A DNA stretch of 6,426 nt from an uncultured Burkholderiales bacterium (GTDB lineage: Bacteria; Pseudomonadota; Gammaproteobacteria; Burkholderiales; Burkholderiaceae_E): assembly GCA_903831925.1 (NCBI GenBank), contig CAIKZV010000677.1, forward strand, positions 1 to 6,426, given 5' to 3'. The position numbers and the translations under genes are program-made. Of this stretch, positions 1 to 5,753 are shown one piece after another (position 1 is the first letter of the stretch; each line of letters starts with the position of its first letter). Below the pieces are notes generated by a model. That model did no database searches, was not told the origin of the DNA, and worked only from the letters and a program-made list of their open reading frames with translations.

Positions 1-203
1 CCCTGGGCGGCGACGGACGCGAGCCCGACAGAATCACCAGGCAGATCGAGCCGCAGCGGCTGCGCATCGTGCCGCCCTATCGATTGCCGGCCGACGCTTC
101 GCCGGCGCCGTCGTTGCCCGCTTCCTCACCGTCGTCTTCATCCGCGGGTGAGCCGCGATCGACATCGTCGGTGCCTGAACCCTCGCCGAGGGTGGCTCGA
201 TGA
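1..203 (+). CDS. C-terminal end of an unidentified protein (5' truncated)
   Basis: The third + frame is open from the window edge to a TGA at 201-203 and gives about 66 residues. The first half (visible residues 1-33) is ordinary charged sequence with the stretch RQIEPQRLRIVPPYRLP. The rest is a low-complexity tail rich in Pro, Ser and Ala, probably disordered. I do not recognise the family and assign no function. The main support for a real gene is the ATGA overlap of its stop with the start of the glutamine amidotransferase gene, an arrangement typical of translationally coupled genes. The first + frame is also open across most of this stretch but lacks the clean junction. The start and most of the protein lie to the left of the window. 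Confidence 0.5.
   Translation, partial: LGGDGREPDRITRQIEPQRLRIVPPYRLPADASPAPSLPASSPSSSSAGEPRSTSSVPEPSPRVAR
188..193 (+). promoter_or_regulatory. Ribosome binding site of the glutamine amidotransferase gene
   Basis: GAGGGT lies 6 bases before the ATG at 200 and 9 before a second in-frame ATG at 203. It supports a start at one of these two adjacent codons. It sits inside the last codons of the upstream gene, which fits coupled translation. Confidence 0.55.
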
Positions 204-913
204 TGCCGGTGCTGGTCATCGAGCATACCCATGGCGACGGCCCGGGCCATTTCGGCGAGTGGCTGGCCGAGCGCGGCCGACCGATGTCCCTGGTGCGGGT
301 GCATGCCGGCGACACCGTGCCGGTCGACCTCGACGGATATGCCGGCTTGTGCGTCCTCGGTGGCCCGATGAGCGCCAATGACGAACACCTCGATCACATC
401 CGCGCCGAGCTGGCGCTGATGCGCCTGGCGCTCGATCGCGGTCTTCCGGTGATCGGGCATTGCCTCGGCGGCCAGTTGCTTGCCCGCGCGCTGGGTGGCA
501 CCGTCGGTCCGAGCCCGGCGCCCGAGATCGGCTGGCATCAGGTTCATGTCACCGAGATCGCCGCTGCGCAGCGCTGGTTCGGCCATGCCCGCAGCCCGGT
601 CGTCATGCAGTGGCACTACGAAGCCTTCTCATTGCCCGAGGGCGCGATCCGGCTGGCCGGCAACGACGCTTGCCCGCATCAGGCCTTCGAATGGGGTGGC
701 CGGCACCTGGGCATGCAGTTTCATCCGGAGGCCGATCAGCCCAAGCTCGACGGTTGGGTCGTCAACGACCGCCTGGAAGCCGAGGCCCTGAGCGGCGTAC
801 CGACCGCGCAGTCGCCAGCACAGATCGCGCAGGGCTGCCGCGCGCATCTGCTGCCGATGCGCAGCCTGGCGTTCAGGATCTACGACACCTGGGCCGCCGG
901 GCTGGCCAGCTGA
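200..913 (+). CDS. Class I glutamine amidotransferase-like protein (GMP synthase-like GATase domain)
   Basis: The 237-residue protein is a stand-alone class I (triad) glutamine amidotransferase domain, the fold that hydrolyses glutamine and hands ammonia to a synthetase. The nucleophile elbow GHCLGGQ (residues 86-92) places the catalytic Cys at 88, and GMQFHPE (171-177) supplies His175 and Glu177, so the triad is intact. The oxyanion-strand motif LGGPMS is at 53-58. Length fits the stand-alone GMP synthase-like amidotransferases common in proteobacteria; no synthetase domain is fused and none is encoded beside it. The substrate is unknown. Related stand-alone proteins have been linked to gamma-glutamyl hydrolysis or amine metabolism, but nothing here decides this. 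ATG codons at 200 and 203 are both usable; the first overlaps the upstream stop. It converges on the - strand operon and has no evident link to it. Confidence 0.9.
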   Translation: MMPVLVIEHTHGDGPGHFGEWLAERGRPMSLVRVHAGDTVPVDLDGYAGLCVLGGPMSANDEHLDHIRAELALMRLALDRGLPVIGHCLGGQLLARALGGTVGPSPAPEIGWHQVHVTEIAAAQRWFGHARSPVVMQWHYEAFSLPEGAIRLAGNDACPHQAFEWGGRHLGMQFHPEADQPKLDGWVVNDRLEAEALSGVPTAQSPAQIAQGCRAHLLPMRSLAFRIYDTWAAGLAS

Positions 914-936
914 CCCGCAGGCCGACGGGGGGACAT

Positions 937-961
937 GCCGGCCGCGAGGCTGCCGGCCGGC
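937..961. terminator. GC-rich hairpin between convergent genes, possible bidirectional terminator
   Basis: GCCGGCCG (937-944) pairs with CGGCCGGC (954-961) to give an 8-bp stem and a 9-base loop. It lies in the 55-base gap between the stop of the glutamine amidotransferase gene (911-913) and the stop of the diiron protein gene (969-971), where a shared terminator would be expected. Neither side has a T-tract, so it is not a classic intrinsic terminator. GCCGGC-type repeats are also common by chance at this base composition. Confidence 0.35.
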
Positions 962-968
962 GTCATCC

Positions 969-1799
969 TCAGGCCAGCGCGGCGTTCAGTTCGCGGCGAT
1001 AACGGTTGAGTGCCTGCACCGTGGGCAGGTCCCGACCGAAGAGCAGCGACAGATTGTGGAGGATGCGGTCGACGACCTTTTTCTCCCAGACCTCGTCAAA
1101 CCTGATCTGGCCATCGAGCCAGTGCTCGAGCCAGCCCGGCTCGGGCAGGCGGCTTTGCACGGTGTCGTTCGGGAAGAGCGTCTTGTTGACATGCAGATTG
1201 GTCGGATGCAGCGCCTGCGCGGTGCGCCGGGCACTGGCCATCAGCAGGCCGATCTTGGCGAAGGCGGCGCGGGCGGCATCGCCGACGTCGCCGATGGCTT
1301 TCTTCATGTATTGCAGATAGGCCCCGCCATGACGTGCTTCATCGCGCGAAATCAGGTCGTAGAGGTGCTTGATGACTGGCTCGGTATGCCAGTCGGCGGC
1401 GCAGCGATACCAGTGGTTGAGCCGGATTTCGCCGCAAAAATGCAGCATCAGGGTTTCGAGCGGCGGTGCCGGGTCGAATTCGAAGCGCACCGCGTGCAGC
1501 TCGGCTTCGGTGGGCATCAGGTCGGGCCGAAAGCGCCGCAGGTATTCCATCAGCACCAGCGAGTGCTTCTGCTCCTCATAGAACCAGACCGACATGAAGG
1601 CGCTGAAGTCGGAGTCGTGCCGGTGATCGCGCAGGAACATCTCGGTGGCCGGCAGCGCCGCCCACTCGGTGATCGCGTTCATCTTGATGGTCTCGGCCTG
1701 TTCGTCCGAGAGCAGCGCCGGATCGAATTTATCCCAGGGGACATCGTCGAAGGTCCATCGCATGCGCTCGAGCGACTTGAACAGTTCGGGGTAGAGCAT
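969..1799 (-). CDS. Ferritin-like diiron protein, acyl-ACP desaturase-like
   Basis: The 276-residue protein has the ligand pattern of a four-helix-bundle diiron enzyme. Numbered from the ATG at 1799, likely ligands are Glu45 (in ITEWAA), Glu76 and His79 (YEEQKH), Glu124 (CGEIRL), and Glu154 and His157 (RDEARH). This 4 Glu/2 His set, with ExxH pairs in EEQKH and DEARH, parallels EENRH and DEKRH of stearoyl-ACP desaturase. Those enzymes use O2 and two electrons to desaturate acyl chains; the substrate here is unknown. The family assignment is by motif and could equally fit a generic ferritin-like oxidase. No signal peptide or membrane segment is seen, so it is probably cytosolic. I prefer the ATG at 1799 because the in-frame GTG at 1841 would add 14 atypical residues and lies in a strong hairpin; GAGG at 1816-1813 is a rather distant ribosome site. 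It is the last gene of the operon. Confidence 0.78.
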   Translation of the reverse strand: MLYPELFKSLERMRWTFDDVPWDKFDPALLSDEQAETIKMNAITEWAALPATEMFLRDHRHDSDFSAFMSVWFYEEQKHSLVLMEYLRRFRPDLMPTEAELHAVRFEFDPAPPLETLMLHFCGEIRLNHWYRCAADWHTEPVIKHLYDLISRDEARHGGAYLQYMKKAIGDVGDAARAAFAKIGLLMASARRTAQALHPTNLHVNKTLFPNDTVQSRLPEPGWLEHWLDGQIRFDEVWEKKVVDRILHNLSLLFGRDLPTVQALNRYRRELNAALA

Positions 1800-1827
1800 C
1801 GGGTTTCGTGGCCTCAGGGGCAAGCGA

Positions 1828-1850
1828 TGACAGACTGTCACAGTCTATCA
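1828..1850 (-). promoter_or_regulatory. Intercistronic hairpin/dyad beginning at the SnoaL-like stop codon
   Basis: Read on the - strand, TGATAGACTG (1850-1841) and CAGTCTGTCA (1837-1828) form a 10-bp stem with one G-U wobble and a 3-base TGA loop. The first three bases of the stem are the stop codon of the SnoaL-like gene. As DNA it also contains a perfect dyad TGACAG-A-CTGTCA (1828-1840) and an overlapping one, AGACTGT-C-ACAGTCT (1832-1846). No T-tract follows, so a strong terminator is unlikely. It may be an mRNA stability or processing element, or an operator for an unseen regulator. It lies in the only gap above 10 bases in the operon. Confidence 0.6.
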
Positions 1851-2327
1851 GCGCCCGGTGTCGACCGCACCCCGTCGTCTGAGCCAGCGCATCAGACTGC
1901 CGATGAGAGGCAGTTTTTCGTAGAGCTCCTCGGAGGCGTCCCAATAGTCGCGATGCCAGGCAACCCGGCCATCCGGCGCAAAGCGAACATGCGAGCAGCC
2001 GCGGATGCATTGCTGTCCCGCTGGCAGCGGTTTGCGAAAGGCGAATTCGAAATCCCAGACCAGCAGCGCGGCATCACCCTGCAGCACGGTCTCGCGGACC
2101 ACGAAGCGCGGCGCGTCGACCTGCTCGAACATGTGCGCAAAGATGGCGCTGATTGCCGGGATGCCGCGGACCTGGTTGAAGGGGTCCTTGAAGTCGGCGT
2201 CATCGGTGTAGAAAGCGCCGATCAGGCCGACGTCGGCGAGCGAAATCGTTTCGAAAAAGCTGACCAGCCGTGCGAGGGACTCGGTCTGGGAGACCTGAGA
2301 GGCGTGAGGGGTGACGGATTCGGTCAT
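1848..2327 (-). CDS. SnoaL-like/NTF2-family protein
   Basis: The 159-residue protein matches the small cone-shaped alpha+beta barrel (SnoaL/NTF2) family. Visible marks are the N-terminal helix LARLVSFFETISL (18-30), the motif FYTDDADFKDPFN (39-51), an FxHMF helix (63-67), the core strands ALLVWDFEFAF (87-97), and HRDYWD (125-130). The last motif is characteristic of SnoaL-like proteins found in this gene neighbourhood. A basic tail (146-153, MRWLRRRG) ends the protein. Family members act as isomerases, cyclases, hydratases or ligand-binding subunits; the reaction here is unknown. Asp45, Asp48, His125 and Asp127 are candidates for a polar pocket. The ATG at 2327 follows the SDR stop by 7 bases, indicating co-translation. 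The partner is probably the SDR upstream; this is inference from position. Confidence 0.83.
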   Translation of the reverse strand: MTESVTPHASQVSQTESLARLVSFFETISLADVGLIGAFYTDDADFKDPFNQVRGIPAISAIFAHMFEQVDAPRFVVRETVLQGDAALLVWDFEFAFRKPLPAGQQCIRGCSHVRFAPDGRVAWHRDYWDASEELYEKLPLIGSLMRWLRRRGAVDTGR

Positions 2328-2334
2328 GGCGGGC

Positions 2335-3177
2335 TCACTGGCCGGTGACGCGGCGCACGAGCGCGAAATAGAGCCGATAGGGCAGCAGGCGCGCGAACTT
2401 CAGAAAGCGGGTAAAGCGCTTCGGATAGTGCACCTCGAACTGGCCTGCCGCGATCCCGGCCAGGGTTTCATCGGCGGCCTGGCTCGCGCTGATCAGCGCC
2501 GGCATGGTGTAGTCGTTGCCGGCGGTGGCCGGGGTATCGACATAGCCCGGACTCACCAGATAGACGCCGACGCCGGCCGGGCGCAGATCAAAATAGAGCG
2601 ATTCGGCCAGATTGATCATCGCGGCCTTGGTCGGGCCGTAGACCATCGCCTGCGGCAGTCCGCTGTAGCCGGCCACGCTCGAGACCAGCGCGATGCCGCC
2701 CTTGCCTTGCGTCAGCAGCATCGGCAGCACCGCGGCCAGCCCGTGATAGACCGCGACCAGATTGGTCTGCAGCATCCGGTTGGCAGTGGGCAGATCGAAG
2801 GTCTGGGCCTGCATCGGCGTGTAGATGCCGGCCACCCACAGGACGAGGTCGATGCCGCCCCAGCGGGCCTGCAGCCCGGCGCAGGCTGCGGCCACCGCGT
2901 CGGCGTCGTTGACATCGAGCGGCACGAATTCGGGCGGCAGGGTGGCGTCTTCGGCATCGACCGGCGGTGTCGGCGCATTGGCCATGACGTCGTGGAGTGC
3001 GTCGGCGCGTCTTGCCGACAGGGCGACGCGGGCGCCGCGCCGGTGCAGGGTGCGCGCGAGCTCGGCGCCGATGCCACTGGAGGCGCCAACCACCCAGACC
3101 CGATATCCGGTCCAGCTCTCGATGGTGGGATTGAGCGGCCCGAAGAAGGAGCGGCGAGGCGAAGGGGTCGGCGACAT
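2335..3177 (-). CDS. Short-chain dehydrogenase/reductase (SDR)
   Basis: This 280-residue protein is a classical SDR that oxidises or reduces an alcohol/ketone pair with NAD(P)(H). The dinucleotide motif GASSGIG is at 31-37, and Arg residues after the second strand (ARR, 55-57) suggest NADPH preference. The active site is complete: Asn139, Ser167 (VSSVAGYSG), Tyr180 and Lys184 (YGPTK). The structural NNAG motif reads WVAG at 114-117, an unusual change. The PG motif (SPGYVDTP, 209-216) follows. A C-terminal basic and aromatic segment (253-276, with RFTRFLKFARLLPYRLYF) resembles tails that tether lipid-active SDRs such as 3-ketosphinganine reductases to membranes, so a lipid substrate is plausible. 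The ATG at 3177 lies 4 bases after the DUF3833 stop; no strong ribosome site is seen, consistent with coupling. Confidence 0.92.
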   Translation of the reverse strand: MSPTPSPRRSFFGPLNPTIESWTGYRVWVVGASSGIGAELARTLHRRGARVALSARRADALHDVMANAPTPPVDAEDATLPPEFVPLDVNDADAVAAACAGLQARWGGIDLVLWVAGIYTPMQAQTFDLPTANRMLQTNLVAVYHGLAAVLPMLLTQGKGGIALVSSVAGYSGLPQAMVYGPTKAAMINLAESLYFDLRPAGVGVYLVSPGYVDTPATAGNDYTMPALISASQAADETLAGIAAGQFEVHYPKRFTRFLKFARLLPYRLYFALVRRVTGQ

Positions 3178-3181
3178 CGGG

Positions 3182-3796
3182 TCAGCGCTTGGTGAACGAG
3201 AGCAGGACTTCGCCCAGGCGCACGCCGAACTTGCTCATCGTGGCCCGGTTGAGCATGACGCGATCGTCGACCAGATACATCCAGTCGTCGAACTCGACGT
3301 TCCAGGTCGAGCCGTCGACCTTGAGTGCCAGGGTGTATCGCCAGTTGAGCGCATTGCCGGCCGAGTTGCCCTGCGCCTCACCGACCACGTCGCCGGCGGT
3401 GCCGATGTAGCGTCCGGCGGGCAGCTTGCGGATCGTCCAGATGCGCTTTTCCCTGGTGCCGTCGCTGTAGCTGAAATCTTCGTCGAGCGTGCCGGTGTCG
3501 CCGACCCAGCTGCATTTCATCAGCACGGTGAAGCGGCGGACCACCTTGCCCGAGCGGTCCTGGAAGACGCCCCAGGCATCGATGTCGCCGTTGAAATAGG
3601 TCTTGAGGTCGAGGACCGGTTTTTCGGCGGCGTAGCTCGCCGGATCGACGCCGGCGCAGCCGCTGGCGATTGCCAGTCCACCGACCATGCCGGCGAGCGC
3701 GGCTCGGCGGGTGAGCGGCCGGGCTGGGGTCACGTCTGGCGTGATGCGTGGCGCAAGGGCTTGGGACACTGGGGCGGTCTTGAACGATGCGGTCAT
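3182..3796 (-). CDS. DUF3833 family lipoprotein
   Basis: The 204-residue protein matches DUF3833 along its whole length. Recognisable family stretches are YFNGDIDAWGVFQDRSG (67-83), LDEDFSYSDG (104-113), NALNWRYTLAL (148-158), FDDWMYLVDDRVMLNRA (169-185) and SKFGVRLGEV (188-197). The N terminus has a long polar region, a twin-arginine pair (TRRAAL, 29-34), a hydrophobic stretch and SGC, with Cys47 as the likely lipidated residue, so it is probably an envelope lipoprotein. The -3 position is Ala rather than Leu, a weak lipobox. Function is unknown; the family is repeatedly found beside CFA-like methyltransferase and SDR genes. The start is the ATG at 3796, whose ATGA overlaps the transporter stop. 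The same frame stays open far upstream, antisense-like relative to real coding, but that extension is an artefact of high GC. Confidence 0.9.
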   Translation of the reverse strand: MTASFKTAPVSQALAPRITPDVTPARPLTRRAALAGMVGGLAIASGCAGVDPASYAAEKPVLDLKTYFNGDIDAWGVFQDRSGKVVRRFTVLMKCSWVGDTGTLDEDFSYSDGTREKRIWTIRKLPAGRYIGTAGDVVGEAQGNSAGNALNWRYTLALKVDGSTWNVEFDDWMYLVDDRVMLNRATMSKFGVRLGEVLLSFTKR

Positions 3797-5154
3797 GGTC
3801 GAGTCTCGAGGCTGGGGGTGTCGGGGGGCAGGGGCGCGCGCAGCAGCAGGACCGCGGCGATCAGTTTGAGGGCGCAGGGCAGCAGGGCATAGGTGGCCGA
3901 CAGGGCGATGGTGCCGGAGCTCGATGACACCGCGGGAAGCGCTGCCGCGAGGGCCTGCGTTCCGGCGGCCGAGGCTGCGGCGGCGGTCTCGGCCTTGGCA
4001 GACAGCTGGCCCGGGAGGTAGCCCAGGAACTCGAGCAGTGGCAGGGCCAGGCCGGCCGCCGCAGCCAGATTGACCTTGGTCGCCAGGTTCCAGATTCCGA
4101 AGATGCTGCCTTCGCTGTCGCGCGGCGCATCGTCGGCCGCCAGGATCGTCGCCAGGATGGCCGGTGGCATGGCCAGATCGGCGCCCAGCGCCAGGCCGGT
4201 CATCAGGCAGATCACCCCGAACGCCAGCGTGTTGCCCGCGCCCAGCCCGAACGCCCACGCGAATGCCGCAATCGAGACCGCCATGCCGGTGAGCCAGGCG
4301 CGGCGCAGGCCGAGCCGTCGGGCGATGCGCACCCACAGCGGCATGCCAACGGCGGCCGCCAGAAAATAGAGGATCAGGAACATCGGCGCCTGACCGGGGG
4401 CTTGCAGGACGTCGGCCACGAAGAAGAGCACCAGGGTGGCCGGAATCGCGCTGGCAATGCCGTTGGCGAGAAAGGCCGCGAGGACCGAGCGAAACGGGCG
4501 ATGGCCGATGACTTGACGCCAGCTGGCCACGATCCGGGTGAGCAGCGACGTGGAAGGCGCAGCAGGCATGGCAGGCGCTGGCGTGCCGATCGTTGGCAGC
4601 GGCGCCCGCATGATCGCCAGTGCCGCGATCGCGGCAGTCACAAAAAAAAGTGCGACCAGCCAGCCGGCCCGTTCGGGCACCAGCAGACTTGCCGACAGCA
4701 GGACGCCGGCCAGACCGGCTGCTTCGCGGGTGGCAGTGACGCGAACCCGCTCGATCGGCCCGCTGCCCAGCCCCGCCCCCCAGGTCTGATAGGCGATCGA
4801 GACCACCGAATAGGCCAGGTAGGTGGCAATCGAGGCCAGCGCGAGCCAGGCAACCACCGGAACGCCCGGCGGCGGCAGGAAGACCGCGGCATAGCCGAGC
4901 GCCAGCACCGGCAGCCCGAAGAGGATCCAGCGGCGGCAGGTCTGCGGCTCGCGTTGTCGATCGAGCAGCGTGCCGATCGCCGGATCGGCGACCGCATCCA
5001 CCGCGCGGGTGAAGAAAAGCACTGCGCCGACCGTGGCGAGGCTCAGCCCGAGCTTGTCGGCATAAAAGGCGGGCAGCAGAACGAAGAGCGGTAACTCGAG
5101 CAGCGCCAGCGGCGCGCGCAACAGTCCGTAGGCGAGGTAATCGCCCGAGGTCAC
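3793..5154 (-). CDS. MFS transporter, GPH cation symporter-like
   Basis: This 453-residue integral membrane protein has about 12 hydrophobic segments, the usual size for a major facilitator transporter. The signature RAVDAVADPAIGTLLDR (50-66), after the second helix, matches the R-x-x-D-A-x-x-D-P-x-x-G-x-x-x-D-R motif of the glycoside-pentoside-hexuronide symporter group, which also includes lipid transporters of the MFSD2 type. A second family feature, IERVRVTATRE, is at 134-144. The substrate cannot be read from sequence; given the neighbours, a lipid or lipid-derived molecule is more likely than a sugar, but that is inference. The start is GTG at 5154 in a GTGA overlap with the stop of the preceding gene, and its own stop overlaps the next start. 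An Ala-rich loop at about 382-400 separates late helices. Confidence 0.88.
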   Translation of the reverse strand: MTSGDYLAYGLLRAPLALLELPLFVLLPAFYADKLGLSLATVGAVLFFTRAVDAVADPAIGTLLDRQREPQTCRRWILFGLPVLALGYAAVFLPPPGVPVVAWLALASIATYLAYSVVSIAYQTWGAGLGSGPIERVRVTATREAAGLAGVLLSASLLVPERAGWLVALFFVTAAIAALAIMRAPLPTIGTPAPAMPAAPSTSLLTRIVASWRQVIGHRPFRSVLAAFLANGIASAIPATLVLFFVADVLQAPGQAPMFLILYFLAAAVGMPLWVRIARRLGLRRAWLTGMAVSIAAFAWAFGLGAGNTLAFGVICLMTGLALGADLAMPPAILATILAADDAPRDSEGSIFGIWNLATKVNLAAAAGLALPLLEFLGYLPGQLSAKAETAAAASAAGTQALAAALPAVSSSSGTIALSATYALLPCALKLIAAVLLLRAPLPPDTPSLETRP

Positions 5155-5750
5155 CGCCCCGACCCCGAGGCGAGGCCCGCCCCCCGCAGCAGCGATGCGC
5201 GCAGCGACGGCGCTGTCGTGCGTTCGTCGAGCCAGATCGAAAAGAAGGCCGAGGAAAACTCGGCATCGTCGATCCGGCCGATCGGTTTGTCGTTGTGAAA
5301 AAACGCCACGCCCCGCCCCGGCTCGAGGATGCCGGTGAGCCGATCGTCGGTTGCGACATTGGGCATCAGCCGTTTCAGATCGCTCAACCAGCGGCTGCGA
5401 CGCGGCGCGTCGCCATAGCCCAGCTTTTCGATTTCCTGCACGCTGCGCTCAGCGATGGCCTCGCCTTTCAGGCCGGTGGCGTAGCGCAATTCGAGTGCCA
5501 GCGGCTGGCTGGTTGGCCGATCGGCCCTCACCCCGGCGGCGCCGGTCCAGAGCTGGGCGCTGTAGACCTTCAGGCCCAGCCAGCGCATGACACCTTCGCC
5601 CGACAGGCGCGCATCCGGCAGCTCGGCCTTGATCGGGGCCGGCACAATGTCGGCCAGGGTTGGCGACCACTGGGCGAGCAGGCTCGCGGTCAGCATGGCG
5701 GCGCCCAGAAAGCGGGCTGCGACCGGTTTGCGTGGCGTACCGGATGACAT
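5151..5750 (-). CDS. Chalcone isomerase-like secreted protein
   Basis: The 199-residue protein begins with a signal peptide: basic residues at 8-13, a hydrophobic core (about 14-27) and a probable signal peptidase I site after TLA (residue 33), so it is probably periplasmic. The mature part resembles the bacterial chalcone-isomerase-like family (Chalcone_3 type). Features are LSGEGVMRWLGLKVYSAQLW (49-68), LELRYATGLKGEAIAERSV (85-103), and the later GRGVAFFHNDKPIGRI (144-159) followed by FSSAFFSIWLDERT (164-177). Bacterial members are not known to act in flavonoid synthesis; the fold also occurs in fatty-acid-binding proteins, which suits a lipid operon. The ATG at 5750 comes 3 bases after the methyltransferase stop, and its stop overlaps the transporter GTG. 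Confidence 0.82.
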   Translation of the reverse strand: MSSGTPRKPVAARFLGAAMLTASLLAQWSPTLADIVPAPIKAELPDARLSGEGVMRWLGLKVYSAQLWTGAAGVRADRPTSQPLALELRYATGLKGEAIAERSVQEIEKLGYGDAPRRSRWLSDLKRLMPNVATDDRLTGILEPGRGVAFFHNDKPIGRIDDAEFSSAFFSIWLDERTTAPSLRASLLRGAGLASGSGR

Positions 5751-5753
5751 GGC

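Noticed and set aside
77..616. A 179-codon - strand open frame opposite the amidotransferase
   Set aside because: It is the shadow of a gene with an intact catalytic triad and shows no domain of its own.
1800..1841. GTG at 1841 as the start of the diiron protein
   Set aside because: It adds 14 residues unlike the family, has no ribosome site, and the GTG lies within a stable hairpin; the ATG at 1799 fits better.
1056..2348. A 430-codon + strand open frame opposite the diiron and SnoaL-like genes
   Set aside because: It is antisense to two well-supported genes across their junction, has no recognisable domain, and long antisense frames are expected at this GC content.
2311..3195. A 294-codon + strand open frame opposite the SDR gene
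   Set aside because: It mirrors the SDR gene, is rich in Arg, Gly, His and Gln as antisense frames are, and matches no family I know.
4402..5094. A 230-codon + strand frame rich in Arg, Gln and Gly opposite the transporter
   Set aside because: It is antisense to hydrophobic helices, which read as polar Arg/Gln-rich sequence on the other strand; no independent evidence supports it.
3797..5359. Possible N-terminal extension or fusion of the DUF3833 protein over the transporter region
   Set aside because: The frame is open but its translation is Arg/Gly/Pro-rich nonsense in a different frame from the clear transporter; the ATG at 3796 starts a proper export signal.
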